A stretch of DNA of 64,000 nucleotides from Sipunculus nudus (Eukaryota > Annelida > Sipuncula > Golfingiida > Sipunculidae). The stretch covers positions 44,044,558 to 44,108,557 of the forward strand of contig CM049310.1 of NCBI GenBank assembly GCA_026874595.1, read 5' to 3'. The notes beneath the pieces were generated by a model. The model saw only the letters and a list, made by a program, of their open reading frames with translations, did not search any database and was not told where the DNA came from. This document shows, piece by piece, positions 25,301 to 33,282 of this stretch. Every line of letters begins with the position of its first letter. Position 1 is the stretch's first letter. Both the position numbers and the translations under genes were made by a program.

Positions 25301-27968
25301 TTTTTTTAGAATATAAAATATCAGCAATCATGACAGTTTCTCAGCAGTGGTTTCATCTCGTGTCCCAAAACCTGGTGTGTTTATTTATCACAAGTGGATG
25401 CTCTATACTTAATCACCCTATCCGTCCGTCTGTTCATCCGTCCGTCCGTCCGTCCATCCACAAATACGTTTAGATGATAATTCCAGTTTGGATTGACATA
25501 TGGATTTCAAACCTAACTTTTGCATGGCCCACCACGAACGCAAGAGTCCTAATGACTTTAGGGTCATCAGGTTAAAGGTCAAGGTCACAGGATCCACTTA
25601 TTTAAAAACATTGTGAATGCATTTTAAGCGAAAACAAAGAGCAAGTCAAGACACAGCTGCTAATAGGGAAGCGCTAAACTGAATTCGGGTTCACAAGGTC
25701 AAAGATCAAGGTCACATCTGTCCTCAAATTAGTTTTCAGATGATAACTCTAGTTTGTTTTGACATACTGCTTTCAAACTTGACTAATATATTGTCCACCA
25801 CTAAAGAAAGAACCCTATCGACTTTGTGGTCACGAGGTCAAAGGTCAAGGTCACAAAACCCAGTTTTTAAAGAAGGTTGTGGATGCATTTTAAGCCATCA
25901 CAAATCTTTCATCTTCAAGATATTGCTTATTTGCCAATAGGGGAAGAATCTCTTTGATTTTCGGGTCGCAAGATAAAAGGTGAAAGTCACAGAGCCCATC
26001 CGCAAATTTGTTTATGGATGATAACTCTGGTTTGGATAGACAGGATGGCTTCAAACTTGATTTGTTAGTGACCAACCAATTAAGTAAGAATCGTTATGAT
26101 AATGGGGTTCCGAGGTCAAAGGTGAAGGTCACAGGACCACATCTTTAAAAAGCTTGTGGATGCATTGTAAATCAAACTTTTACATATGGCTTATCTGCCA
26201 AAAGTGGAAAACATCTGTAGATTTGAGATTATTTGGTCAAAGGGCAAGATCACTGAACCCACTTTTTTTTAAAGATTGTTATGAAAATCAAAATGCTGCA
26301 AATTTAAGGATAGTTAGTTCTCAGAATTTTTGGTCACAAGGTCAAGGTCACAGGACCCACATTTTGAAAAAAGCTCATAAAACAATCCTTATAGACAAAT
26401 TCAGCTGGGCATCGAGACCCATGGATCCCTAGTTGTGGTAGTACATATATAAACAGGCATCAATCTTTTGATATACGGTACATACAACCGGACTTCAGTG
26501 CAAGAAAAAAGTTTACAAATAATAATTGGGGAAAAAAGGTGAAACAAAGAGTATACGTATATATAACTCTGGATTAAAAATTTTCAAAGGGAGATTCAAA
26601 CCTTCATTATCCTACTACTAATAGATCATTTGACAGAGGATTCTGATTAATAGAGCCTAAGATGAATAAAAAAGGACGTTTACTTACGCTTATTCATAAA
26701 ACAACATGTATCACCTGAAGTCTGTGTTATATACTTGCAATAAAATTCAGGCTGGGTGACTTAAATGCTAAAAAATACTGTTTTGTTCTGACTGTGTACA
26801 GTAGAACGCCTGCTACCGGCCACGCCTCAATAACGGTCAATACGTCTATAACGGTCAGATTTTCGACCGTTATATTCAAAATCATTTTGTTGTCAATTAC
26901 GGTCACTCCTCTATTCCGTATTACGGCCAGGTCTCTCGGTCTCGCAGGCCGGGAAACGCCTCAATTACGGTCAGGGACAGGTAACCACTCGACCTCGACT
27001 GAGTTGTTTGACACGTAGCTAGCCTCATTAGTATGCACAAAAGTAAGGCATGTGTTCCCACCTGCGTGTATGTTTCAGAATCAGTCTCGCGAGCCGGATC
27101 TTAATCAGGGTGTTTGTCATTTAATTCACAAATGACAACCAGCGGGTCCCGATGATTATGTCATCAGAAAAATTTTAGGCAAACTGTTTTCCTTTTAAAC
27201 TTTCTTTAATGTCCTTGTGAACATGTACATCAAACGAAAACAGGCCTGCAAACATCGCCGAGTTTAATCATACATGAATTATTATGAATGCAAAATAAAC
27301 AATGTTACATGTATAAAAATGTTACGCATGCTCTGTCCCATTCACATTGACCATTATGGCTACCAAGAATTTGGACTTTGCCTATCAAGAGGAAATTTTG
27401 GACTCGAAAGTGTGTAACAAACAGTCTTCCATAACTGCTTTCTTTAACCAAATGTAAAGAGTGTATTTTGTGAATGTTCACATATTTCTGCTGATACTAC
27501 CGTGCTATAAGTAGGCCATATATGGATACAAAGAGCTTCTCAACATTTGAACAAATATTATTGATATACAATATGTTTTAAATTTAATAACAAACACTTT
27601 ATTTGTATATATTGTTGGTAATTGTTATAAAAAGGGTTGACGTGATTGTAAATGTTTAATTTTTTTTTCATTGACTACAATAATTATATACTTATACTCT
27701 GTATAAACGTTTATTTTGTTGATTGTAATGAAGATTTGAACTTGGTTTCGTGATACATTATAACCCTCCCCCTATCCTGATAAAGTCCTGTATTACGACC
27801 ACTCCTGTATTAAGGCCACTTTCATCCAGTCCCGATGGTGACCGTAATACAGGCGTTCTACTGTATATTGTTTTCACATACATGAATACTCTCCTATGAG
27901 TATCTGAACAGGCAAACTATATTATACCTATATAGTAAAAGGATCTTCTGTACTGCAGTATAAACATG

Positions 27969-28053
<85 letters not shown>

Positions 28054-30786
28054 TCATTATGTATAAGCACCACGAGGAAAGGTATATTTCTTTAAAGCAA
28101 CCTACACTGGTGGTCCAAGATGTGCACAGGGCTTAATTTATTTTTTATGACTTTATTTTTGCCCCTACTGAGGATAACGGGCAACTTCTATCTAAGCCCA
28201 TGTGGAAGGGTTTGAGAGGTTAATTCATTTATACCACCCAGGATGTCAGACGATATAAACACATCCGGTCCCAGGTGCGCGCCAATTTGGCGTTGTGAAC
28301 TTACGCGGATTTCTGATTGAAGTAAGTCATTTAATACTTTAAAAATAATCAAAATTTAATATTTATTTCCTGGCGTCAGCGAAACAATCTCAAATGATAA
28401 TTGGTGTGCAACGAGTTACACGATTATGACCCCCAAACTACGCTGATAATCGAATAAGGTAGAAGGTTTTAAATAAATTATCATTATATTATGATATACC
28501 GTGATCAATATTTAAATATCAAATATACAATGATCATCTGACAGGGCTTGAATATGACACATAATCCCTCATAGTTTGGGTGCCTTATCCCTCTTATCAT
28601 ACATATACAGGAGCTTCAAAGTAGTTCTATCACCGTACTGGTGTCCGTTTCCTAGATCAAGCGAACGATGCCCGATGGCAGCACGGTATCGTTGTTATCA
28701 ACCGACCTGCCCGCGGGCGTGCAAGTATCCGAGACCAAATCAGCCAGTTCTTCTATTTGATGGATCCTTCGTGTCAACACGAAACTCTCTGTTATGTTAT
28801 GTGTGTTACACAGAGAATGAGATAAGCATTAAACGGAATTCAGAGAGCCAATACATCCGCTAACATCGGATATTAGGCCTAAGTATCTATGTAATGTATA
28901 GATGTGTATATTTATAACCGATATCATCAGGATAATCAAATGTATATACTTAATTCTCTGAATTACAGAATGTACACAATGACGTAACCAAATCATGCCT
29001 AGCTAACTGGTCTCCAGAACAACCTGCCTCAAGGTTATGCTTAATTCTGCCACCAGACGTCAGCACTAGATGTTGAATTATAGGGAAACAGATGTACCAA
29101 ATGATATTAAATTTTCATTTGGATCCTTTTCATTTTCAAAATTCAATTAACACTTGTCTCTGATTGTTCAACAACTATTGGAGGTGCCTCGTAAGCATGT
29201 ACCCACTAAAAAGCAAAACAGAACGGATAGACGAACAGACGGACAGACTGGAGTATGAGGATTTGTTTGACGCAGTAGTAATAACATGTTGACCTCTGTC
29301 AGCACTTGATCGCACGATATGGTATGTTTGAATGGAGTCTAGCTTTTACTTGTACAGGCAGTTGAACCATATTGCTGGTATTATAAAATATACGTTTAAA
29401 TTGTGCTCGACAGTTGGTGTGCAGTTAGATCGATGGGCGTATCAAATAGTTTATTAAAAGAAGAGAAATGATACATGTTAAAAAAAGTTAAGGTGAATAA
29501 AATGTAAAATTTGAATTTGAGACACGCTTTTTAATAATTTTTTTACCATAATTTACATGAAGAAAAACTTAATTTATAAATTGAAAGAATATTATTTTAA
29601 AGCTTTAGTTCTATTTATCCTCAGATGAATAATTCTTTTCTTTGAGGTTATTTAGAACAAAAACTAAACTGTTATTTAGAAATACACGTTTTAAATTTTT
29701 TTCAGTTTAAAGTCTTTCAGTTTGTAAAAATTATCCTGGATACCCTAATTATCCTAAATAACCCTTCATCCTTATACCTTGATTCAGAAAAAAAAATACT
29801 CTGAATATTACACGCTATTTCTTGAAAAATCATCACTTCAAATTTAAAATTTATAATAAATCACCATCTTTCTACTGGTGTGTCTAATATATGTCTTCTA
29901 TATTAAAATATGACAAGCAGAATAACCACACATGCTTAGATGGTGACACGGAGGGTGATTATTACAGGTCACCTGGACGTCCCGTCATTTTGAGGTCAGA
30001 TGTGTCAAAATATGCCTGATATACCCATCCATGTAGACCTATGATCAACATCACTTTGACACTTAGCTATGCTACGTGATATACATGTACATATGACACC
30101 AGTGTGCCCACCCCTGATCCGAAGAAACTGACCCGCACCCTCACCCACACAGGGTCACTCCAGCCTGAACCATCATTCCCAAAGGGCGTGTGTTATCCGA
30201 GTGCGTTATCCGAGAAAGCTGATGGAAAACCACATTTATGCAGTTAAGGTCTACTCCCGGCTGCCTGCAATAACGTTATACTTAAACACCTAATAAATAC
30301 ACTTCAAGTTACCCATTACTTCATAAAGAGAGGGTGCCGTGTGTAAATGGTCTGTTGAGGGAGTACATGGGGTCACTTCCCCTGGTTGTCGGCTACAACT
30401 AACAGCTGCCACAATTGCTGTATAATTTTAGCATAATACTAGGGACGAGAAAACAGGACCATGGGAGTCAAGGGTTAGTCAAAGACATGTTGTGAAATCT
30501 AATTTGCTGGCTCGAGAAGTAAGGGGCGTGACATTTTGACTTCAAGACACTCTTACTTAAAATTAACTCTCTTCTTTCTTCTTTCGCCCTTAATGAAAAA
30601 AGGAAATATTTGGCGGACCTTGTTAGATTTCAGGTATAGAAATTTGTCAAGGCGTTTATAAATGTTACAGAGAACATCTCGACATGCTTAACGAGCAACA
30701 AAGTGGCGAAGTCAGTCTAATTACCATGTTATATATAGGTCTATAAGTAGTACATTGTATGTAAAATCACGATTATATGGCAAATG

Positions 30787-30859
<73 letters not shown>

Positions 30860-31887
30860 TATATATATATAGGTCTACTCATTCCCTATAAAATGTAGCA
30901 GAAAACATGGACCCCTTGTTTCTTTATAATGACATGCCTGACACCGGCAGGTGTTATTAGGAAACACGGCCTGTGCTATATACTGTACACACTAGCAGTG
31001 GTTTTATTAAAATACCAGCTATTGACAAAAAACAGCATAACGCATCATGTCACGCTCCACGTTGCTAAGCGACCTGCTGAAACAATGCGCTATAGAAGAA
31101 TGCATTCACGCACTGACGACCCAGAGAATCATCCCGTATGGCTCATCTTGCAGACAACTATATTTTATCTTCTCCGGATAAAGACACTTTATACATAATA
31201 TGAGTGATATGAATATAATACGAACTAACAAACTTTGAAGGTTGGCTGAGCGGAAAATTAATGATTTTAATTTATTGCCATAGCTATGGCATCGACCAAA
31301 ATTTTCAGATCAGGTGTTGTTAGCGGCTAATCCTAAAATACATATATATCTAATCACACTTCGGAAAGAACATTCTATAAGACTCGTCTCCTAGGACTAT
31401 AGCAGACGACACGCGGTAAACTTTTGTTGAATCAGAATATATCACGTGCTCTGTGGCAGCAACCAGACACATCACTGCACATGTCGAAAACATAACCTCT
31501 GAGCCATATTATCTTATCATTGTTTCGATAAGGACACTTGTTGGACCTACCTCTAAGCTAACAGAGCGGGAACTCGTATGAATTAATGACTTGTAGCAAT
31601 ATTCAGAATCTTCTCATCAGATATCCTGAAATGGTAACTCCTGGTTTACAAATATCAAGTCATGGTTTCGATAAAAACACTTAATACGTCTCTATACTTT
31701 CACTTGGCAGACGACGCATTTAAAGAGTGGGACACCACGTGATGAACTGCTCTCTGGCAGAAACCAGAATGATGTCGTTAAAGGTTAACTTCCGGCATTA
31801 TCGTAAACACACTTCAAAAGACTTACCTAGAAGCAAGCAAACGACACAGTAAAAGAGCGGGAATCTGGACGGACGGAAACGCGCCAT
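10810..31887 (-). CDS. Pore-less ionotropic glutamate receptor ligand-binding-domain protein (4 exons: 31887-31827, 13378-13302, 12255-12046, 11484-10810)
   Basis: Four minus-strand exons join in consistent phase (1, 0, 0) into 340 residues. Residues 1-28 are a signal peptide split over exons 1 and 2. Residues 39-152 are iGluR S1: RPLMITTIKREPF, a DGLYG turn, SGMVGEV, APLPIT and an Arg (131) matching the ligand-carboxylate Arg of GluA2 (485). VDFTIPWW then continues directly into S2 (INTLEDL, residue 157), where a channel would insert M1, the pore loop, M2 and M3. S2 keeps Thr178 (GluA2 655), Glu225 (GluA2 705), RWW and a Cys238-Cys292 pair. GluA2 Thr480 is Pro here. Two N-glycosylation sequons lie at 115 and 143. 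The C-terminus (residues 316-336) is hydrophobic after an SNGG site and ends four residues later, suggesting a GPI signal or a single membrane anchor. A cell-surface or secreted amino-acid-binding protein is inferred. Descent from a bacterial-type periplasmic binding protein is the alternative, but DGLYG and the RWW..C ending favour iGluR origin. Confidence 0.8.
11485..12045 (-). other. Intron 3 of the pore-less glutamate receptor gene
   Basis: Donor GTAAG at 12045 and acceptor TTCTCAG at 11485, minus strand. Contents are unremarkable AT-rich sequence. Confidence 0.8.
12046..12255 (-). CDS. Exon 3: S1 lobe core
   Basis: Exactly 70 codons with phase 0 at both ends, acceptor TTAACAG and donor GTAAG. 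It encodes REPFLIYDEK through VGEVHNG, including FTGFIPDL (the iGluR GYCIDLL-like helix), DGLYG and LWSGMVGEV. Two extra Cys residues (57 and 64 of the protein) sit in the first loop and may form a local disulfide. Confidence 0.85.
12256..13301 (-). other. Intron 2 of the pore-less glutamate receptor gene
   Basis: The donor GTAAAA at 13301 is followed after 20 bases by a run of 21 G (minus strand, 13281-13261). The rest is AT-rich with no recognised repeat. Confidence 0.75.
13302..13378 (-). CDS. Exon 2: signal-peptide end and first LBD strand
   Basis: A 77-base exon with acceptor TATCTTTCAG before 13378 and donor GTAAAA after 13302. Its first two bases complete the Gly codon begun by exon 1, then it reads PALSLAGRSSESSVEGRPLM and ITTIK, joining in phase 0 to REPF of exon 3. 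RPLMITTIK.EPF is the pattern of the first strand of iGluR ligand-binding domains (TTILESPY in AMPA receptors). The phase match at both ends and the domain continuity identify it. Confidence 0.8.
13640..14870 (+). mobile_element. GGTCA-rich dispersed element, copy A
   Basis: Begins near GAATTTGTCTATAAGGAT and carries several imperfect repeats (about 150-200 bp apart) each containing TGACCTTGACCTTT and a CAAAATCAAT..TTC block. It ends with a GGACGGACGGACAGAC stretch and a GCTTTATATAGGG-like 3' segment. The reverse-oriented copy at 25380-26432 has the same order. Non-coding, so probably an old non-autonomous transposon with a tandem core. Confidence 0.65.
14871..15454. other. Intronic AT-rich sequence
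   Basis: No gene or named repeat recognised. A short GGCCGGCATATAGGCCGGCA hairpin lies near 15349. Confidence 0.4.
16501..17960 (+). repeat. 180-bp tandem array with trimeric higher-order structure
   Basis: Units start with GTCCGTACATG at 16681, 16861, 17043, 17223, 17403, 17584, 17764 and 17943, a period of 179-182 bp. Diagnostic variants recur every third unit: TATAATTG/GAATAATTG with AAAATAGG at 16861 and 17403; CTATGTTTAGG at 17043 and 17584; ACATGGG with AAATCAGTC at 17223 and 17764. The trimer of about 541 bp is therefore itself duplicated. Confidence 0.9.
17964..18015 (+). repeat. 8-bp microsatellite (GGAATGAC)n
   Basis: About seven copies, one with CAGAATGA, directly after the 180-bp array and just before the terminal hairpin. 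Confidence 0.9.
18066..18205 (+). mobile_element. Partial hAT-like MITE (GGCGGATCC family)
   Basis: Matches the inner part of the complete copy at 21006-21202 in reverse orientation (GGATTTTTTTGCAGGCAG, TAAAAAGGTCGTT, a G-run, CATGCTTAAGATTTGTCTA). Terminal repeats are missing or eroded. Confidence 0.6.
18206..18800. other. Intronic sequence, no feature recognised
   Basis: Open frames of about 75-80 residues exist on both strands near 18386-18674 but show no domain, splice or repeat support. Confidence 0.4.
18801..19357 (+). mobile_element. LTR-like repeat, copy 2 (3'-truncated)
   Basis: Begins TGTTACAGG and matches copy 1 (8862-9660) through the TATATAAG box and the segment ending TATCCAGGTACTG. 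It then switches abruptly to GGTCA-element sequence, so the polyadenylation half is missing. Confidence 0.75.
19358..19700 (+). mobile_element. GGTCA-rich element fragment
   Basis: Contains TGACCTTGACCTTTGACCTC near 19620 and the TATCATCTGGAAACAGATATG block seen in copy A near 14755. Joined to the truncated LTR. Confidence 0.6.
19701..20109. other. Intronic sequence, no feature recognised
   Basis: AT-rich, with no supported gene or repeat. Confidence 0.35.
20110..20250 (+). mobile_element. Degenerate hAT-like MITE (GGCGGATCC family)
   Basis: The 3' end reads TTGGATCCGCCCCTG. The interior shares the GTTGGACCCTCC motif with the copy at 55908-56082. The left terminal repeat is not clear. Confidence 0.5.
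20251..21005. other. Intronic AT-rich sequence
   Basis: No supported gene or named repeat. Confidence 0.35.
21006..21202. mobile_element. hAT-like MITE (GGCGGATCC family), complete copy
   Basis: Terminal inverted repeats CAGGCGGGGATCCGGG and CCCGGATCCGCGCCTG differ at one position. The hexamer TGGAGC directly flanks both ends, a probable eroded target duplication. The interior carries a poly-C run and no coding capacity. Confidence 0.7.
21203..22187. other. Intronic sequence, mostly unassigned
   Basis: A plus-strand open frame after a CCTGCAG acceptor-like site (about 21376-21638) carries a CxxGCxGxISLFFKL pattern. It has no donor and no recognisable domain, so it is not called as an exon. 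Confidence 0.35.
22188..22364. repeat. (TA)n microsatellite cluster
   Basis: Three TA tracts separated by short TG and AATAAT interruptions. Confidence 0.95.
22365..23029. other. Intronic sequence, no feature recognised
   Basis: Nothing beyond AT-rich unique-looking sequence. Confidence 0.35.
23030..23300 (+). mobile_element. GGTCA-rich element, 5' fragment
   Basis: Starts TAGTGACCCATGGGTCTCGACGCTCAGCTGAATTTGTCTATAAGGAT-like sequence. The inverse of this terminus ends the copy at 26432. Continues with TGACCTTAACTAATGACCTTGTGACC and then decays. Confidence 0.6.
23301..25379. other. Intronic sequence with short repeat traces
   Basis: Contains a short GACCCATTGATCGTGACGCT trace near 24030, a CTCAGCTGACTGAAAGTCAA repeat end near 24950 and a poly-C run at 25152-25172. 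No gene is supported except the weak small frame at 23475. Confidence 0.4.
23475..23645 (+). CDS. Weak 56-residue open frame with a CxxC pair
   Basis: An ATG frame ending in CDRCELGRRHKSLFHCEGR, i.e. Cys-x2-Cys-x11-Cys, somewhat like a degenerate zinc-binding loop. A stop lies immediately upstream of the ATG. There is no splice context or homology that I recognise, and the frame may be chance or a transposase remnant. Confidence 0.12.
   Translation: MLIKRNFELNKQGLHLHMSQYMSWQTLAQNDDLVEVRCDRCELGRRHKSLFHCEGR
25380..26432 (-). mobile_element. GGTCA-rich dispersed element, copy B (reverse orientation)
   Basis: Contains CCGTCCGTCCGTCC near 25440 and then at least seven repeats about 125-150 bp apart (near 25565, 25697, 25835, 25970, 26112, 26235, 26336), each with a form of AGGTCAAAGGTCAAGGTCAC. 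It ends with CCTTATAGACAAATTCAGCT and the GAGACCCATGGATC terminus, the inverse of the start at 23030. Non-coding. Confidence 0.7.
26433..26798. other. Intronic sequence, no feature recognised
   Basis: AT-rich with no supported gene or repeat. Confidence 0.35.
26799..27863 (+). mobile_element. Internally deleted pogo/Tigger-like DNA transposon
   Basis: Perfect 14-bp terminal inverted repeats CAGTAGAACGCCTG and CAGGCGTTCTACTG, each bordered by TA, the target duplication of the Tc1/mariner superfamily. CAGT-starting ends are typical of the pogo/Tigger branch. Both subterminal regions contain repeated ATTACGGTCA / ATAACGGTCA motifs, probable transposase-binding sites. At 1065 bp it is too short for a full transposase; a short C-terminal remnant is present (27356-27457). 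Confidence 0.8.
27356..27457 (+). pseudogene. Transposase C-terminal remnant with PCNA-binding (PIP) box
   Basis: A 33-residue frame inside the pogo-like element ends CNKQSSITAFFNQM then stop. QSSITAFF fits the PIP box Q-x-x-[ILM]-x-x-[FY]-[FY] exactly. Pogo transposase is known to carry a C-terminal PCNA-binding motif, so this is most simply the tail of the deleted transposase. No catalytic DD[DE] region is present nearby. The frame is short, so chance is possible, but its position within the element and at a C-terminus supports the reading. Confidence 0.5.
27971..28051. repeat. (TA)n microsatellite
   Basis: TA tract with one phase break. Confidence 0.95.
28052..30788. other. Intronic stretch without recognised features
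   Basis: Largely unique-looking. A less AT-rich patch at 28620-28810 has open frames on both strands, including a minus frame of about 46 codons, but no splice-supported exon could be defined. Confidence 0.4.
30789..30871. repeat. (TA)n microsatellite
   Basis: TA tract with AAACA and AA interruptions. Confidence 0.95.
31200..31820. repeat. Degenerate tandem repeats
   Basis: Recurring landmarks GCAGACGACACG/GCAGACGACGC/GCAAACGACAC, AGAGCGGGAA, CTCTGTGGCAG/CTCTCTGGCAG and AAGGACACTT suggest strongly diverged units arranged in tandem just downstream of exon 1 of the pore-less receptor gene. Confidence 0.45.
31827..31887 (-). CDS. Exon 1: signal peptide of the pore-less glutamate receptor gene
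   Basis: On the minus strand GATCATGG opens a frame reading MARFRPSRFP then LFYCVVCLLL, and a GTAAGT donor follows one base later (phase 1). The basic n-region and hydrophobic h-region are those of a signal peptide. Exon 2 begins in the matching phase with GPALSLAG, which completes the h/c-region. The assignment to the exons 18 kb away rests on phase, signal-peptide continuity and the absence of a better candidate between. Confidence 0.6.
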
Positions 31888-32368
31888 GATCAGGGATAGC
31901 TCTGAGAGACTGGGTGAAGGTGAACGGCAAATATACAAACTAGCCGAGGCGGAGCTGGCCAGCTTTGTGGGGTGCTGGGGTACGAAGCTGTGTCTGAACT
32001 AGTCACACCTGGCAAGCACATCGGGAGGCTGTATGGTCTCACTGTACAGGCTGGAACAGTGCTGGCACTGTAGACGTGAAACACAGAAAAAAGAAATACT
32101 CATTAAATGATGTAATAGAATGGCTTATGGCCCCCATGTTTTTTTTTTCATATTAATACACAAATATGTTTTGTGATTTCCCTGAAGAGAGCGGAGATGG
32201 GAAGCATGACAGCTTTTTACACAAATCGCTACACACATTTAATTGCGCGTAAACTTACACATTCACAGAAATACACACAAAGCTTTCCTATGATTTTACT
32301 GAATAAATCTAATATTAAATTGTTCTATGTACCAGAGCATACATGCTTTTCACTTAAGGCATACATAT

Positions 32369-32370
<2 letters not shown>
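31888..32370 (-). promoter_or_regulatory. Probable 5' UTR and promoter region of the pore-less glutamate receptor gene
   Basis: The first 150 bases upstream of the exon 1 ATG are more GC-balanced than the surroundings and lack mobile sequence. No TATA box or other motif is obvious, so the boundary of transcription is unknown. Confidence 0.3.

Positions 32371-32439
<69 letters not shown>
32371..32439 (+). repeat. (GA)n microsatellite
   Basis: Perfect purine dinucleotide tract of about 69 bp. Confidence 0.95.
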
Positions 32440-32441
<2 letters not shown>

Positions 32442-33100
32442 CAGAGCGAGCTCCGCAAACGAGAAAATTGGAACTATTTATATGCTTTTGGAAGTGAGAA
32501 GAGTCCTAATACAAAATGGTAGAATTGTTCTTGAGAAAATAAACCATTAGGTTTCACAAAGCGTGCATAACTGAACAAATATTTTCACGTTTTTATCAGC
32601 TGGGGACCCTGATGTTATTTTAACCGGTTAAGGGCCTCAGCCACATGTCTGCTGTGTAAAGCCGGTCTCTGGTCGTCTCATTTGGTGTTTATGTTTTGTC
32701 ACTGTGGTTTGGGTGAGCCCCGCAGACCACACGGCTTGGACGGGGGCACTGGACGAGAAACTGATCTGTTGTTTTTGGGCGTCTCACTGACATCTTCGAA
32801 AGGGAGCTGTGCACAACAGACATTGGCTTGCTGTGATAGAGTCCATGGTGCACTGTCAAGCTGTCACAGTACTGCAGCACTAAGTATTGTACAAGCAGCG
32901 TTAGCTAATTAACAGCCAAGACAATTACTAAATAAGGCCTTCTATTCATCCGGAGCCATAGACTAGTCAGGAGAGGGTATTTATGAATATTCAATATTTT
33001 GTGAATAAGAATATTCGATATTGAATAAGATTTCTCGTCTTACTTTATATCTGAACTATATTCTAAGAGCTAATGATGATAATATTATGCAGGTAATAAT
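32440..33100. other. Intergenic sequence, no feature recognised
   Basis: Open frames on both strands near 32680-32912 have no domain or splice support. Confidence 0.4.
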
Positions 33101-33106
33101 CATAAT

Positions 33107-33156
<50 letters not shown>

Positions 33157-33212
33157 TAATTGTTATTACTACTATTACTATCATTATTATTAACAATATC
33201 ATTATTGTAATG

Positions 33213-33282
<70 letters not shown>
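33101..33282. repeat. Compound microsatellite (ATA)n-(TA)n-(TG)n
   Basis: A trinucleotide ATA tract, a degenerate ATT/ACT section, a TA tract and then TG repeats. Confidence 0.95.

Larger units (their letters stand above)
13379..31826 (-). other. 18.4-kb intron 1 of the pore-less glutamate receptor gene
   Basis: Donor GTAAGT at 31826-31821 and acceptor CTTTCAG at 13379. It is loaded with mobile sequence listed individually: GGTCA repeats, the pearl-like element, an LTR fragment, hAT-like MITEs, a pogo-like element and TA tracts. No other credible gene was seen inside. Its extent depends on exon 1 being correctly assigned. Confidence 0.6.

Noticed and set aside
23030-26432. Treating 23030-26432 as one 3.4-kb transposon with inverted ends
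   Set aside because: The two ends are inverted, but each continues inward as its own GGTCA-type copy with unrelated sequence between, so two separate insertions in opposite orientation are simpler.
28576-28863. 95-codon plus frame and an antisense frame in a GC-richer patch
   Set aside because: Neither strand has both an acceptor and a donor, and no family is recognisable; kept only as an unassigned stretch.
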